NCBI RefSeq assembly: GCF_029201445.1
Contig: NZ_CP102381.1
Coordinates: 496,001-560,000 of the forward strand
Reading direction: 5' to 3'
Origin: Thiomicrorhabdus lithotrophica
GTDB lineage: Bacteria > Pseudomonadota > Gammaproteobacteria > Thiomicrospirales > Thiomicrospiraceae
DNA: 64,000 nt
The notes under the pieces: model-generated
Seen by the model: the letters and a program-made list of their open reading frames with translations, nothing else
Told to the model about the DNA's origin: nothing
The model's database searches: none
Program-made: the position numbers and the translations under genes
Shown here: positions 27,294-37,195 of the stretch, piece after piece
Position numbering within the stretch: the stretch's first letter is position 1
Layout of the letters: the number at the start of each line of letters is the position of its first letter

Positions 27294-28046
27294 CTAAAAC
27301 TTCCAGGAGCGGTGAAGCGCTACGATCCCCTCTGACATATTGATGTACTCGGCCTTATCAAAGCCCGCATCTAACATCATCTGTTTTAGCGTTTCTTGGT
27401 CAGGGTGCATACGAATCGATTCCGCTAAATATTGGTAACTTGCTTCATCATCTGCAATAAATTTGCCCATTTTAGGAAGGATGTTGAATGAGTAGAAGTC
27501 ATAAAGTTTAGCTAGCATTGGCTGAGTTACTTTAGAGAATTCTAAAACCATTAATTGACCGCCCGGTTTCAGTACGCGGTAAAGTTCTTCTAGGGCTTTA
27601 TCTTTGTTAGTAACGTTACGCAAACCAAATGCGATTGTCGCAACATCAAATGTGTTGTCTGGAAAGCCAAGCGCTTCTGCATTGGTAATGGTGTAATCTA
27701 CGTTACCCACAATGCCTTCATTAATTAAGCGATCACGGCCAACACGCACCATGCTTTCATTGATGTCGGCTAGAACAACCTTGCCATCTTTGCCTACACG
27801 TTTTGCAAATGCCTTGGTTAAATCGCCTGTTCCACCCGCTAAATCCAAAACGGTATTGCCAGGACGAACACCACTGAGTTCAATGGTTTTACGTTTCCAA
27901 ACGCGATGAATGCCCATAGACATCACATCATTCATAATGTCGTAGTTGCCCGCTACTGAGTCAAATACGCCTTTGACCTTTTTGACTTTTTCTTCTAACG
28001 GAACTTCCGCAAATCCAAAATCGATGGTGTTTTTATTTTGACTCAT
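27294..28046 (-). CDS. ubiE: Demethylmenaquinone/ubiquinone C-methyltransferase
   Basis: 250 residues. Class I SAM methyltransferase; [22 protein letters not shown] is split across the family signature, with [14 protein letters not shown] as the SAM loop and [20 protein letters not shown] downstream. It methylates the quinone ring in ubiquinone (and menaquinone) synthesis. GAAGG sits 6 bp before the ATG. Confidence 0.97.
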   Translation of the reverse strand: MSQNKNTIDFGFAEVPLEEKVKKVKGVFDSVAGNYDIMNDVMSMGIHRVWKRKTIELSGVRPGNTVLDLAGGTGDLTKAFAKRVGKDGKVVLADINESMVRVGRDRLINEGIVGNVDYTITNAEALGFPDNTFDVATIAFGLRNVTNKDKALEELYRVLKPGGQLMVLEFSKVTQPMLAKLYDFYSFNILPKMGKFIADDEASYQYLAESIRMHPDQETLKQMMLDAGFDKAEYINMSEGIVALHRSWKF

Positions 28047-28086
28047 AACAGAACCTTCTATTTCTATGTTTGGTTGTTAATGTTGT

Positions 28087-28479
28087 TTAATGCGTTGGGT
28101 TTTTAATGTTTTGTTTTAGTTTTTCTAGTTCAGGGTGGTTATGCCCCGCACGCATAACTCGACGCAGATAATCTACCCAATAATCTTGTTGATTTTTACC
28201 TAAGTCATACAGACGTTCCCAAGTGTAGAGGCCAGTATCATGACCGTCATCAAAGTGGAGTTTAACGGCATAATTTCCTACTGGCGTAATATCCACAATG
28301 TTTACGTCTTGTTTATCAAGTTGTAAAACTTCCTGGCCTGGTGCATGACCAGTCACTTCTGCCGATTGAGAGTAGACACGTAAAAACTCACAGCTAAAGT
28401 TAAACTCCTCACCCGTATCAAACGATACATCGAGTGTTTTTGATTTTTGGTGAAGTTTAATGTCAGTAGGGTGTGGCAT
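28087..28479 (-). CDS. DUF971 (GBBH-like N-terminal) protein
   Basis: 130 residues of the DUF971 family, a beta-rich domain also found at the N-terminus of gamma-butyrobetaine hydroxylase. LHFDDGHDTGLYTWERLYDLG is the signature. It often sits between hslU and ubiE, as here. Biochemical role not established; it may take part in Fe-S or cofactor handling. Confidence 0.85.
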   Translation of the reverse strand: MPHPTDIKLHQKSKTLDVSFDTGEEFNFSCEFLRVYSQSAEVTGHAPGQEVLQLDKQDVNIVDITPVGNYAVKLHFDDGHDTGLYTWERLYDLGKNQQDYWVDYLRRVMRAGHNHPELEKLKQNIKNPTH

Positions 28480-28492
28480 CTATATCAACCGA

Positions 28493-29812
28493 TTATAAAA
28501 TATATTGAGATAAATCTTGGTCAACCGCGAGTTCACCTAAACGTTCATCAACCATAGCGGCATTAACAATAATATTTGCACCAGGCATGGTTGGGGCTTC
28601 AAACGAGACATCTTCTAACAAACGTTCTAAAACGGTATGTAAACGGCGAGCACCAATGTTTTCGGTACTTTCATTTACCTGGTAAGCAATTTCAGCCAAA
28701 CGCTGAATACCATCTTCTGTAAAGCTTAAATCTACGCCTTCTGTTTTCAGTAAGGCAATGGCTTGAGTGGTTAACGCGGCTTTTGGTTCGGTAAGGATTC
28801 TTACAAAATCTTCTACACGTAGAGATTGTAGTTCAACTCGGATGGGTAAGCGGCCTTGTAGTTCAGGAATTAAATCAGAAGGTTTTGACAGGTGAAATGC
28901 CCCTGAAGCGATAAATAGAATATGGTCGGTTTTAATCATGCCGAATTTGGTCGAAATGGTACTACCTTCAATTAACGGTAGTAAGTCACGTTGAACACCT
29001 TCACGTGAAACGTCTCCGCCACCTGCATCTTGGCGTTTAGCCACCTTATCAATTTCGTCAATAAAGACAATACCGTTTTGTTCAACGCTCTCAATCGCTT
29101 GGGCTTTAATGTCATCTTCATTAACTAAACGCGCCGCTTCTTCATCAGTTAACGCTTTAAGTGCTTTTTTAATGGGTAGCTTACGCTTTTCTTTTTTGTT
29201 TTGTCCCAAGCCTTCAAACATGCCTTGCAGCTGTTGAGTCATCTCTTCCATGCCTGGTGCACCAAGAATTTCAACATGGGCGGGTGTGGCACTTAGATCA
29301 AGTTCAATTTCTTTGTCGTCCAAGTCGCCTTCACGTAAACGTTTACGGAACTTTTGACGAGTTTCAGACATGTTGTCGTAACTCTCTTCTTCGCGACCAC
29401 GAGCGGGTGGCAGTAAAATGTCTAAAACACGTTCTTCAGCTTTATCTTCAGCTTGACGTTGAACATTTTTCATCGCATTTTCACGCGTCATTTTTACCGC
29501 ACTTTCTGCCAAGTCACGAATGATGGAATCAACATCACGACCTACATAACCCACTTCCGTGAATTTGGTGGCTTCAATCTTTAAAAAAGGCGCATCAGCA
29601 AGCTTAGCTAAACGGCGCGCAATTTCAGTTTTACCTACACCAGTTGGACCAATCATTAAAATGTTTTTAGGAGTGACTTCGGCACGTAAATCATCAGATA
29701 GCTGACTACGGCGCCAGCGGTTACGCAGGGCAATTGCCACAGCGCGTTTTGCATCTGCTTGGCCAACAATATGTGAATCTAAACTATGAACGATTTCTTT
29801 TGGTGTCATCAT
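28493..29812 (-). CDS. hslU: HslU, ATPase of the HslUV protease
   Basis: 439 residues, AAA+ unfoldase. Walker [18 protein letters not shown], Walker [14 protein letters not shown], pore-loop region VGYVGRD and the C-terminal tail that docks into HslV are present. AAGGA lies upstream. Its usual partner hslV is not adjacent: hslV is 3 kb away on the other strand beyond dapF-DUF484-xerC. Divergent from dapF (147-bp gap). Confidence 0.97.
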   Translation of the reverse strand: MMTPKEIVHSLDSHIVGQADAKRAVAIALRNRWRRSQLSDDLRAEVTPKNILMIGPTGVGKTEIARRLAKLADAPFLKIEATKFTEVGYVGRDVDSIIRDLAESAVKMTRENAMKNVQRQAEDKAEERVLDILLPPARGREEESYDNMSETRQKFRKRLREGDLDDKEIELDLSATPAHVEILGAPGMEEMTQQLQGMFEGLGQNKKEKRKLPIKKALKALTDEEAARLVNEDDIKAQAIESVEQNGIVFIDEIDKVAKRQDAGGGDVSREGVQRDLLPLIEGSTISTKFGMIKTDHILFIASGAFHLSKPSDLIPELQGRLPIRVELQSLRVEDFVRILTEPKAALTTQAIALLKTEGVDLSFTEDGIQRLAEIAYQVNESTENIGARRLHTVLERLLEDVSFEAPTMPGANIIVNAAMVDERLGELAVDQDLSQYIL

Positions 29813-29959
29813 CGAAAAAACGGTCCTTAAACGAATTACTTTAATAAAAGAAGCATTATAAAGGAAAAGTGCTTGGTTTGTGTGTTGATGGTTTGCGTAT
29901 CCGCAGTATGCGTGATAAATTCAGCTGTATATTAAAGCATGACAATATTAAGGATAAAC

Positions 29960-30823
29960 ATGTCGGTTCAATCAGTTGAAACTCACCCAGCGTCACAGAC
30001 GGTAAAATTCACTAAAATGCAGGGTTTAGGTAATGACTTTATGGTGATTGATTGCATCAATCAATCAGTCGAGTTTACTACCGAAAAAATTCGACAATGG
30101 TCGGATCGAAACTTTGGCATTGGTTTTGACCAGTTATTAGTCGTCGAAAATGCAAGTCAGGAGAGTGTTGATTTTCGTTATCGAATTTTTAATGCCGATG
30201 GTTCTGAAGTTCAGCAGTGCGGTAATGGTGCGCGTTGTTTCGCACGCTATGTATATGACAAAGGCTTGACGGATAAAACTGAGATTTATGTAGAAACTGC
30301 CTCAGGAGTTATTGTGCTCTATATTGAAGATTCTGGTTTGGTTCGAGTTAATATGGGGGCGCCTAATTTTGAGCCAAGCAGCTTACCGTTTTTAGCGCCA
30401 GCTAGGCAAGAGGAGTATGCCTTAAACGTATTAGGTGAAACGCTGTTGATTGGCGCAGTTTCAATGGGTAATCCACATGCCGTTTTACCCGTAGATGACA
30501 TCAAGACAGCTCCTGTTGAGAAGTTTGGTGCAGCGGTTGAATCTCATGCGAGTTTTCCAGAAAGAGTAAATGTGGGTTTTGCGCAGAAAGTGGATAATAG
30601 CCATATTCGTTTGCGAGTATATGAGCGCGGTGCGGCTGAAACATTAGCTTGTGGGACCGGAGCGTGTGCTGCAATGGCTGTTTTTAGGCTTTGGCAACAA
30701 GTGGGTGATAAGGTCACAGTCAGTTTGCCGGGTGGTGATTTGCTGGTTGAATGGAATGGTCAAGCAGATTCACCAGTATGGATGAGTGGCCCAGCTATTA
30801 CTGTATTTGAAGGAGAAATTTAA
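29960..30823 (+). CDS. dapF: Diaminopimelate epimerase
   Basis: 287 residues; converts LL-DAP to meso-DAP for lysine and peptidoglycan. Catalytic cysteines in [14 protein letters not shown] and [14 protein letters not shown], plus [13 protein letters not shown]. Start at 29960 chosen because AAGGA lies 5 bp before it; a longer frame begins at 29939. DUF484 begins 1 bp after its stop. Confidence 0.97.
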   Translation: MSVQSVETHPASQTVKFTKMQGLGNDFMVIDCINQSVEFTTEKIRQWSDRNFGIGFDQLLVVENASQESVDFRYRIFNADGSEVQQCGNGARCFARYVYDKGLTDKTEIYVETASGVIVLYIEDSGLVRVNMGAPNFEPSSLPFLAPARQEEYALNVLGETLLIGAVSMGNPHAVLPVDDIKTAPVEKFGAAVESHASFPERVNVGFAQKVDNSHIRLRVYERGAAETLACGTGACAAMAVFRLWQQVGDKVTVSLPGGDLLVEWNGQADSPVWMSGPAITVFEGEI

Positions 30824-30824
30824 A

Positions 30825-31523
30825 ATGAGCAATAGTGCGGTGACTGGTCCATTAAGCAAAACCAATATGTCTGCAGAAGAGGTGGCAAACTATTTAAGCC
30901 ACAATCATACCTTCTTTCATGTGTTTCCAAATTTATTAGAAGCGTTGAGTATTCCACACCCTAAATCAGGACAGGCGGTTTCACTGTTGGAGCGTCAAGT
31001 TTTTCAATTACGTGAGCAGCGAGATACGCTGAAGATTGAAGTGGATAACTTGATGGATATTGCTTCAGCGAATGGTCAGCTTTTTTATAAGGTTCAGCAG
31101 TTCACTAAGGCGTTAATGGCCACCCAAACAGAGCAATCTATGGTAACGGCGATTTATGAGCAAATGCATGGCTTATTTGAAGTAGATCAAGTCGCTATGG
31201 TCTCTTGGGATGTGCCTAAAACAAGTTTAGAGGGTGTCAGTCAGTTAGGGGTGAGCCAGTCTTGGTCTGAAGCATTAAAAACCTCATTAAAAATTCATAC
31301 TCCTGTTTGTGGTTTATTAGAAAATGAATGGCAAAAAGGGCTTTTTAATACTTCGGAAGCTATGCAATCAGTCTGCTTATTACCGCTGGGAGATGATGCA
31401 ATTTGGGGTGTGCTCGCTTTAGGAAGTAAAACCAACCGATTTCATTCAGATTTAGATACCTATTTTTTGAATATGATGGCCGAATTGATTAGTGCTCGTC
31501 TAAATCATCTTTTTGAAAAGTAA
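30825..31523 (+). CDS. DUF484 family protein
   Basis: 232 residues from the ATG at 30825 with AGGAG 9 bp upstream. A short coiled coil (about 45-75) precedes a GAF-like C-terminal domain. DUF484 proteins lie between dapF and xerC in many gammaproteobacteria, as here (5 bp before xerC). Function not known. Confidence 0.88.
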   Translation: MSNSAVTGPLSKTNMSAEEVANYLSHNHTFFHVFPNLLEALSIPHPKSGQAVSLLERQVFQLREQRDTLKIEVDNLMDIASANGQLFYKVQQFTKALMATQTEQSMVTAIYEQMHGLFEVDQVAMVSWDVPKTSLEGVSQLGVSQSWSEALKTSLKIHTPVCGLLENEWQKGLFNTSEAMQSVCLLPLGDDAIWGVLALGSKTNRFHSDLDTYFLNMMAELISARLNHLFEK

Positions 31524-31528
31524 CGATT

Positions 31529-32482
31529 ATGTCACTTAACGCTCTAGAAAATTTTATTAGACACTTGCAGGCGCAAAATAAGTCCATGCACACGGTGTCT
31601 AATTATCAAAGAGATATAGAGGATTTTCTGGGCTTTTATTTGGCGGATGACTTAGGTGATGTTGATAGTGACAAGCCTGAAGAGGGTTTGAAAAATACGA
31701 TTGCCAAGTTCAGCGACTGGCGAATAATTGATTCACAAAGTATTCGAGCCTTTTTGGCATATAGAGTTCAGAATGGCATTAGTGCAAGAACCTTAGCCAG
31801 GCAACTTTCAGCGATACGATCTTTTTACGATTATTTACTGCTAAAGAATTTGGTGAGCAAAAACCCAGCAAAAGGGGTTAAAGCGCCAAAACAACCGCAA
31901 CCGCTTCCAAAAAGTGTTGATGTTGATTGGATGTCTAGGTTATTAGATCAGCCTTTGGAAACTTGGCAAGATGTGCGTGACCAAGCTATCTTTGAATTGC
32001 TTTATTCGGCAGGATTACGTGTCTCTGAATGCGCTGAATTAGATCTGTCACCAGGCCTGGATGAGTCTAATTCGGGTTGGGTTAGGGTGTTGGGTAAAGG
32101 TCAAAAGGAACGTTTAGCCCCCGTTGGTTCCAAAGCTTTATTGGCGTTAAAGAACTGGCTTGCGATTCGTAATGAATATGCACAAGCAGATGAACAAGCG
32201 GTGTTTGTTAATCAGCGTGGAGGTCGTTTAAGTGTGCGCTCTTTGCAAAACCAACTGGATAAGCGGACCATACAAGCAGGCCTGCCAACCAAGATGTCGC
32301 CGCATAGATTGCGCCATGCCTGTGCAACGCACGTTTTAGAGTCAAGTGGTGATCTTCGTGCGGTGCAAGAGATTTTAGGACATGCTAATTTATCCACGAC
32401 ACAAATCTATACAAAGCTAGACCTTCAGCATCTTGCGCAGGTCTATGATAAAGCGCACCCCCGAGCTAAAAAAATCAAATAG
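31529..32482 (+). CDS. xerC: Tyrosine recombinase XerC
   Basis: 317 residues. Resolves chromosome dimers at dif with XerD. SAM-like N-terminal domain, then catalytic residues Arg (SAGLRVSECAEL), Lys (LGKGQKERLAPV), HxxR (MSPHRLRHACATH), His (LGHANLSTTQIYTK) and the nucleophile Tyr in the same segment. Slightly longer than E. coli XerC because of inserts near residue 45. Palindrome copies at 32051-32060 and 32276-32285 encode PGL and QAGL. Confidence 0.95.
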   Translation: MSLNALENFIRHLQAQNKSMHTVSNYQRDIEDFLGFYLADDLGDVDSDKPEEGLKNTIAKFSDWRIIDSQSIRAFLAYRVQNGISARTLARQLSAIRSFYDYLLLKNLVSKNPAKGVKAPKQPQPLPKSVDVDWMSRLLDQPLETWQDVRDQAIFELLYSAGLRVSECAELDLSPGLDESNSGWVRVLGKGQKERLAPVGSKALLALKNWLAIRNEYAQADEQAVFVNQRGGRLSVRSLQNQLDKRTIQAGLPTKMSPHRLRHACATHVLESSGDLRAVQEILGHANLSTTQIYTKLDLQHLAQVYDKAHPRAKKIK

Positions 32483-32487
32483 GAGTT

Positions 32488-32625
32488 ATTGTGAACCTCA
32501 AACTCTACGTTAAAAACCTATTTTTGTTCTCACGTACTTTAATGTACGCTCCGAGCAAAAATAGATTTTTGCCTTGATTTTGAATTTCTCATTACGCTCC
32601 TATTGGATTTTTAAAACTCCCAAAA
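32488..32625. repeat. Long palindromic repeat, copy 1
   Basis: First of two direct copies about 146 bp apart. It contains a hairpin with perfect ends CTATTTTTG (32518-32526) and CAAAAATAG (32556-32564) around CGTAC...GTACG. No coding potential. Confidence 0.85.
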
Positions 32626-32633
32626 TAAAAGGG

Positions 32634-32767
32634 ATTGCGAACCTCAAACTCTACGTTAAAAACCTATTTTTGTTCTCACGTACCTAATGTACGCTCCGAG
32701 CAAAAATAGATTTTTGCCTTGGCTTTGGTGTTCTCGCTACACTTTTATGTGATTTTTACAAAATCAA
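32634..32767. repeat. Long palindromic repeat, copy 2
   Basis: Second copy, nearly identical over its first 90 bp and diverging later. Hairpin ends at 32664-32672 and 32701-32709. The remaining bases to hslV (32768-32885) are AT-rich and should hold the hslV promoter. Confidence 0.85.
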
Positions 32768-32885
32768 ACGTAAGCTATTCCAAACCTTAAAATCTTTGGT
32801 GAAAACGGCATTAAAAACAATTTCTGTCTCATCGAAATTAAATTCATTTAAAATATGCAACATTAAGAATTAATTAAGGATGGTT

Positions 32886-33431
32886 ATGTCTTTTCGCGGA
32901 ACGACAATTTTATGTGCAAAACGTGCTGGTCAAATGGTGATTGGTGGTGATGGTCAAGTGACTTTAGGGCATGTGGTTATGAAAGGCAATGCACGCAAGG
33001 TTCGCCGTTTATATAATGGTCAAGTCATTGCCGGTTTTGCCGGTGCGACAGCGGATGCGTTTACCCTGTTTGAACGTTTTGAAGGCCGTTTGCAAACGCA
33101 TAATGGCCAGTTAATGCGCGCTGCAGTTGAAATGGCTAAAGAGTGGCGAACAGACCGAGCATTAAGAAAGCTAGAAGCGATGATGTTGGTTGCGGATCAA
33201 GATAATATGCTACTGATTTCAGGAACGGGTGATGTGATTGAACCTCAAGATGATTTTATTGCAATTGGTTCTGGTGGAAGTTATGCACATTCTGCGGCGC
33301 AAGCTCTGATGGAAAATACTGAGCTGTCTGCAAGAGATGTGGTGGAAAAATCTCTGCATATTGCGGGTGATCTATGTATTTACACTAACCATAATTTAAC
33401 GATTGAAGAGCTATCAAAGGATGATGTATGA
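32886..33431 (+). CDS. hslV: HslV, protease subunit of HslUV
   Basis: 181 residues. After removal of the MSFRG propeptide the N-terminal threonine nucleophile (TTILCAKR) is exposed; [24 protein letters not shown] and [15 protein letters not shown] are family hallmarks. Start at 32886 chosen by AAGGA 5 bp before. Followed by yqhA with a 4-bp overlap; hslU is unlinked and divergent, which is unusual. Confidence 0.96.
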   Translation: MSFRGTTILCAKRAGQMVIGGDGQVTLGHVVMKGNARKVRRLYNGQVIAGFAGATADAFTLFERFEGRLQTHNGQLMRAAVEMAKEWRTDRALRKLEAMMLVADQDNMLLISGTGDVIEPQDDFIAIGSGGSYAHSAAQALMENTELSARDVVEKSLHIAGDLCIYTNHNLTIEELSKDDV

Positions 33432-34000
33432 GTGAACCAGTAAAGAATCCAGCACCAGTAAAAAATCCAGAACAACAAGGCGTTGCTGAAAGGTACTTTG
33501 AAAGTATGTTATGGAATAGTAGATTCACTGTTCTACTAGCTGTTGTTGCGAGTTTGATTATGGGTATAGGTGTGTTCTATCTAACGGCAATTGATGTTTT
33601 TTATACGATTGCGCACTTATCTCATTACCATGAACTTCCTGATGCTGAACGAGCGGTATTAAAAGCACAAACGGTTGCTCATGTTGTAGGTGCTGTTGAT
33701 GGCTTCTTGCTTGGAACGGTTATGCTGATTTTCTCTTTAGGTCTGTATGAGCTATTTATCTCTAAGATTGTTGCAGCAGAAGGCGATAGCTCTTCTAGTA
33801 AGATTTTAAAAATTAACTCTCTAGATGACTTAAAAGATAAGCTAGCAAAAGTCATTTTAATGATTTTGATTGTTATGTTTTTTGAGCAAGCAATCTTTCT
33901 AAAGCCTACAGGGCCTCTAGAACTGTTGTATTACTCATTAGCGATTATGTTAGTGGCGTTAGCGTTATACCTATCGCAAAAAGCTTATCAAAAGAAGTAA
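33428..34000 (+). CDS. YqhA/UPF0114 family membrane protein
   Basis: 190 residues, three to four membrane helices (about 37-60, 88-115, 140-165, 168-185). [26 protein letters not shown] and [16 protein letters not shown] are typical of UPF0114. Overlaps hslV by ATGA, so translation is coupled. Function not established for the family. Confidence 0.85.
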   Translation: MSEPVKNPAPVKNPEQQGVAERYFESMLWNSRFTVLLAVVASLIMGIGVFYLTAIDVFYTIAHLSHYHELPDAERAVLKAQTVAHVVGAVDGFLLGTVMLIFSLGLYELFISKIVAAEGDSSSSKILKINSLDDLKDKLAKVILMILIVMFFEQAIFLKPTGPLELLYYSLAIMLVALALYLSQKAYQKK

Positions 34001-34022
34001 TTTCTTCTAGTAAAACGAGAAT

Positions 34023-34064
34023 AAAAAGCCCGAGTTTGAAGTGGCCTTAAGCTCGGGCTTTTTT
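34023..34064. terminator. Terminator between yqhA and waaA
   Basis: AAAAAGCCCGAG/CTCGGGCTTTTT, 12-bp stem between convergent genes. Confidence 0.85.
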
Positions 34065-34089
34065 ATGTCTTTTAATTGATTTTATTAAG

Positions 34090-34105
34090 TTACCAGGCCT
34101 GGTAA
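34090..34105. repeat. Dispersed palindrome, full 16-mer
   Basis: TTACCAGGCCTGGTAA between the 3' ends of convergent genes, a place where an operator makes no sense. Confidence 0.9.
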
Positions 34106-34115
34106 GTTTGTTGGT

Positions 34116-35447
34116 TTATGAATTTAAGAAAGGTTTTATTTCATTCATTGTGCGTTCTAAAGCACCCGTTTGTTTAGCAAAACATTCATAAGCCTTATTT
34201 GCTAATTGGTCAGAGGCATCACTATTGTTTATTAAGTTGTGTAACGTATTGGCAAGCTCATCACTATCTTGCACTATGCGTAAGGCTTGTTCGGCAATAA
34301 AGGGTTCAAACAACGCTTTTAAATTTGCGTAGTGTGGGCCTGAAAGAATCGGTTTTTGTAACGCAGCAGGTTCTAAAATATTGTGTCCTCCAAATGGCAC
34401 CAAACTACCGCCAATAAAAGCGGCATCACTTACGGCAAACCACAGCATAAGCTCACCAACGCTATCGGCTAAATAGACTTGTGTCTGCTTGTTTAAATTA
34501 GTGTCTTGGCTGCGCTTTTGCCAGTTTAAATCGTTGTTATCCAAAAGTTCAGATACTTCTTGAAAGCGGTCTGCGTGTCTAGGCACTAAAATGAGTAGTG
34601 CGTTGGGCTGGTTCTTAAGCAGTAGTTTGTGTGCATTGATGATTAACTGTTCTTCGCTATCTGAACTACTGGTGCTGTTTGGATGTGCGTGGGTGCTTGC
34701 CGCTACCCATATTGGACGGTTTTCTAATTGATTTTGCTGTTTCCAATTATGCGCTTGTTCAGTTAAATCATCGTCTAGTGTTAAGTCAAACTTCAGATTT
34801 CCCAAGGTTTTAATTTTAGATGTATCTGCACCTAAAGCTTTAAAGTGTTCTGCATCGGCAGGAAATTGTGCGCCAATAAATTGTGTTTGATTTAAAGCTT
34901 TAGAAATCAGTTTGCCTCCCCATTTTTGATAAGCATTAAGCGAGGTTTCTTTTAAGCGTGCATTGATTAATACGATGGGAATGTTTTGGTCTACACAGGC
35001 CTGGTAAAGGTTAGGCCAAATCTCTGTTTCAACCATAATGACTAGCTTAGGTTGAATTTGATTTAAAAAGCGCTTCACCGCAAACGGATAGTCATACGGA
35101 AGCATTTGATGTTGAATTTCAACCGGAGAAAATTGTAAAGCCTGCAAAGCACCTTGGGTTGACCCATTGGTAACCGTTAGCGGTAAATTAGGGTGTTTTT
35201 GGTGAATGGCTGATAGCAATGGAAAGATTGAACGAGTTTCACCTACCGATACGGCATGAATCCAAACGCCACCCATTTTGTAGAGCGTATTGTTGAACCC
35301 AAAGCGACTTTTAAAGCAGTCAGCAATGTCTGGCAAGCTCGCATCATATTGCTGCTGTTTTTTGTGCTTACGACAGCGCTTCCAGCCTGAATAAGCTATC
35401 AGTGGAAGTGCCAGCGAAGTAAGTAGTCGATAGGTGAGTAGGTTCAT
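34116..35447 (-). CDS. waaA: Kdo transferase (3-deoxy-D-manno-octulosonate transferase)
   Basis: 443 residues; adds Kdo to lipid IVA on the inner-membrane face. N-terminal hydrophobic anchor, VWIHAVSVGETRSIFPLL, VTNGSTQG, YDYPFAVKRFL, VIMVETEIWPNL and GGSLVPFGGHNILEPA are all visible. It is followed on the same strand by kdsD upstream (28-bp gap), grouping Kdo supply and use. A palindrome core lies at 34996-35003. Confidence 0.95.
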   Translation of the reverse strand: MNLLTYRLLTSLALPLIAYSGWKRCRKHKKQQQYDASLPDIADCFKSRFGFNNTLYKMGGVWIHAVSVGETRSIFPLLSAIHQKHPNLPLTVTNGSTQGALQALQFSPVEIQHQMLPYDYPFAVKRFLNQIQPKLVIMVETEIWPNLYQACVDQNIPIVLINARLKETSLNAYQKWGGKLISKALNQTQFIGAQFPADAEHFKALGADTSKIKTLGNLKFDLTLDDDLTEQAHNWKQQNQLENRPIWVAASTHAHPNSTSSSDSEEQLIINAHKLLLKNQPNALLILVPRHADRFQEVSELLDNNDLNWQKRSQDTNLNKQTQVYLADSVGELMLWFAVSDAAFIGGSLVPFGGHNILEPAALQKPILSGPHYANLKALFEPFIAEQALRIVQDSDELANTLHNLINNSDASDQLANKAYECFAKQTGALERTMNEIKPFLNS

Positions 35448-35475
35448 TTAAATGTGTTAGGCGCAGCAGATAGTA

Positions 35476-36417
35476 TTAACCATTAAGGTCGTAAATCTGG
35501 ATAACGCCAGCTACTTTTCCTTGTTCTTTTACGAGCAAAGAGGTGATTTTATTGTCATTCATCATCTCTTCAGCTTCATTTAAGCGTGCTTCAGCATCGA
35601 TTGTTTTAGGCTCTTTGCCCATTAAATCTTTAGCGGTGAGCTGCATAAAGTTGGCTGCGTCGGTTTCCATGTGACGGCGTAAATCACCATCCGTGATAAT
35701 TCCAATACCTTGATCAACAATACATAAACCTAAACGACCTTCATTCATTGTGTGAATCACGTCATGAATAGGGGCATCTGCAGAGACAAAAGGTAAGTTT
35801 TTGGTGGTCATTTCGTGTTTAACGCGCGTTAACAATTTACGACCTAAGCTTCCGCCAGGATGGAAACGTGCAAATTCATGAGGCTGAAAATCACGTGCCT
35901 CCATTAGAGCAACGGCCAAAGCATCCCCCATAACTAAGGTAGCAGTCGTTGAAGAAGTCGGTGCCAGCTGATGCGGGCAAGCTTCTCTTGGCACAGCAAT
36001 ATTCAGATGAAAATCTGAATTTACCGCTAATGTAGATTCTGGGCGACTTGTCATTGAAATAACAATATTACCGTTGTCTTTTAAGAACGGTAGTAAACGA
36101 ATAACCTCTTCGGTTTCGCCAGAGTTAGACAAGGCCAAGAAAATATCTTTTGGTGAAACCATACCTAAATCACCATGAAACGCTTCGCCAGGATGCATGA
36201 AGAAACAAGGTGTTCCAGTACTTGCAAAGGTAGCCATTATCTTGGTACCGATTAAGCCTGATTTCCCCATTCCACAAATAACCACGCGGCCTTGAGTATT
36301 TAAAATAGCATCTACACTGTTTGCAAAATCATCATCTAGCTGTGTTTTTAAGTGCAAAATTGCTTCCGCTTCAATTTCGAATACTTGTTTTGCAATGGCT
36401 TTATAGTCAATAGACAT
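35476..36417 (-). CDS. kdsD: Arabinose-5-phosphate isomerase
   Basis: 313 residues: SIS domain (about 30-180; GMGKSGLIGTKIMATFASTGT, LSNSGETEEVIRLLP) and two CBS domains (about 205-310). Converts ribulose 5-phosphate to arabinose 5-phosphate for Kdo. Adjacent to waaA. The alternative, a GutQ paralogue, is less likely in this LPS setting. Confidence 0.93.
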   Translation of the reverse strand: MSIDYKAIAKQVFEIEAEAILHLKTQLDDDFANSVDAILNTQGRVVICGMGKSGLIGTKIMATFASTGTPCFFMHPGEAFHGDLGMVSPKDIFLALSNSGETEEVIRLLPFLKDNGNIVISMTSRPESTLAVNSDFHLNIAVPREACPHQLAPTSSTTATLVMGDALAVALMEARDFQPHEFARFHPGGSLGRKLLTRVKHEMTTKNLPFVSADAPIHDVIHTMNEGRLGLCIVDQGIGIITDGDLRRHMETDAANFMQLTAKDLMGKEPKTIDAEARLNEAEEMMNDNKITSLLVKEQGKVAGVIQIYDLNG

Positions 36418-36467
36418 AGTTGTTATGTAACCTTTGAATTTTATTTATTTACGTTGGTAGTAATGGT

Positions 36468-37127
36468 CTAAAAGTGATAGCCAACATGAATGTTATGAAT
36501 GTCTGTTCCTGGATTTGGCATTTCGATTCCAGCGTTTGATATATGCAAGTAACGATAGCTAATTTCAAAGGCGTCACGTTTAACGCCTAAACCAAAAATA
36601 CTGCCAAACTGAAACTGAGTAGACTTGTTTTCGTTTTCAATTTCTATATCACTTAAGATGTGGGGCCCCCCGCCCATTTCAATAAAGGGGGTGTAGGCAA
36701 AGTTTTTAAGCTGATAATGGAATACAGGGGTAAATCCAATAATATAACCAGAATCGTTAGCAATATTCTTTTCATCTGAGTTCCAGCCGTGTAGGCTAAA
36801 ATCCCAACGCCCCACTACTTCCCAGTTGTTGGCATCAAACACTTTCTCATCCCAGTCAGCACCAATAGCAATGCGAGCATGATTTAGTTTGTTATCTGTA
36901 CCCGCATCTGCACTAAATGTTAATTCATCAGTATTGATGTGTGGGCGCAAAACACAAGGCGCTGTTCCTTGATAACATGCTAAACCTAAAGAGCCTAAAG
37001 CCCCTAAAATGGCTAAAGACATTGGGCCATTATTTGAGTTTTCAGCGTGGCTAGTCGCTGGGGTTAGCGTACTTGCAATAATTAATGTGCTTAAAACAGT
37101 AGAAAAAATGGTTTTTGAATTTTGCAT
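36468..37127 (-). CDS. pagL: Lipid A 3-O-deacylase (PagL-like)
   Basis: 219 residues with a signal peptide (cleavage near SHAEN) and beta-strand-rich body ending in an aromatic residue, as for outer-membrane barrels. ISYRYLHISNAGIEMPNPG contains the His-x-Ser-Asn pair and the PNxG segment of the PagL active site. PagL removes the 3-O acyl chain of lipid A. Lies 51 bp upstream of kdsD and divergent from hldE. The position of the third catalytic residue is unclear, so activity is inferred. Confidence 0.8.
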   Translation of the reverse strand: MQNSKTIFSTVLSTLIIASTLTPATSHAENSNNGPMSLAILGALGSLGLACYQGTAPCVLRPHINTDELTFSADAGTDNKLNHARIAIGADWDEKVFDANNWEVVGRWDFSLHGWNSDEKNIANDSGYIIGFTPVFHYQLKNFAYTPFIEMGGGPHILSDIEIENENKSTQFQFGSIFGLGVKRDAFEISYRYLHISNAGIEMPNPGTDIHNIHVGYHF

Positions 37128-37195
37128 GTTGGGGTTTCCTGATAAACTGTACGCACATTTTAATCTATCTATATTTGCTTTTGTTAAGGAATCTT

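Noticed and set aside
28332-28342. CCTGGCCTGGT as a further motif copy
   Set aside because: The core is CTGGCCTG, not CAGGCCTG, and the dyad is broken; counted only as a near match.
29257-29523. 88-codon plus-strand frame inside hslU
   Set aside because: Shadow of hslU; composition follows its codon pattern.
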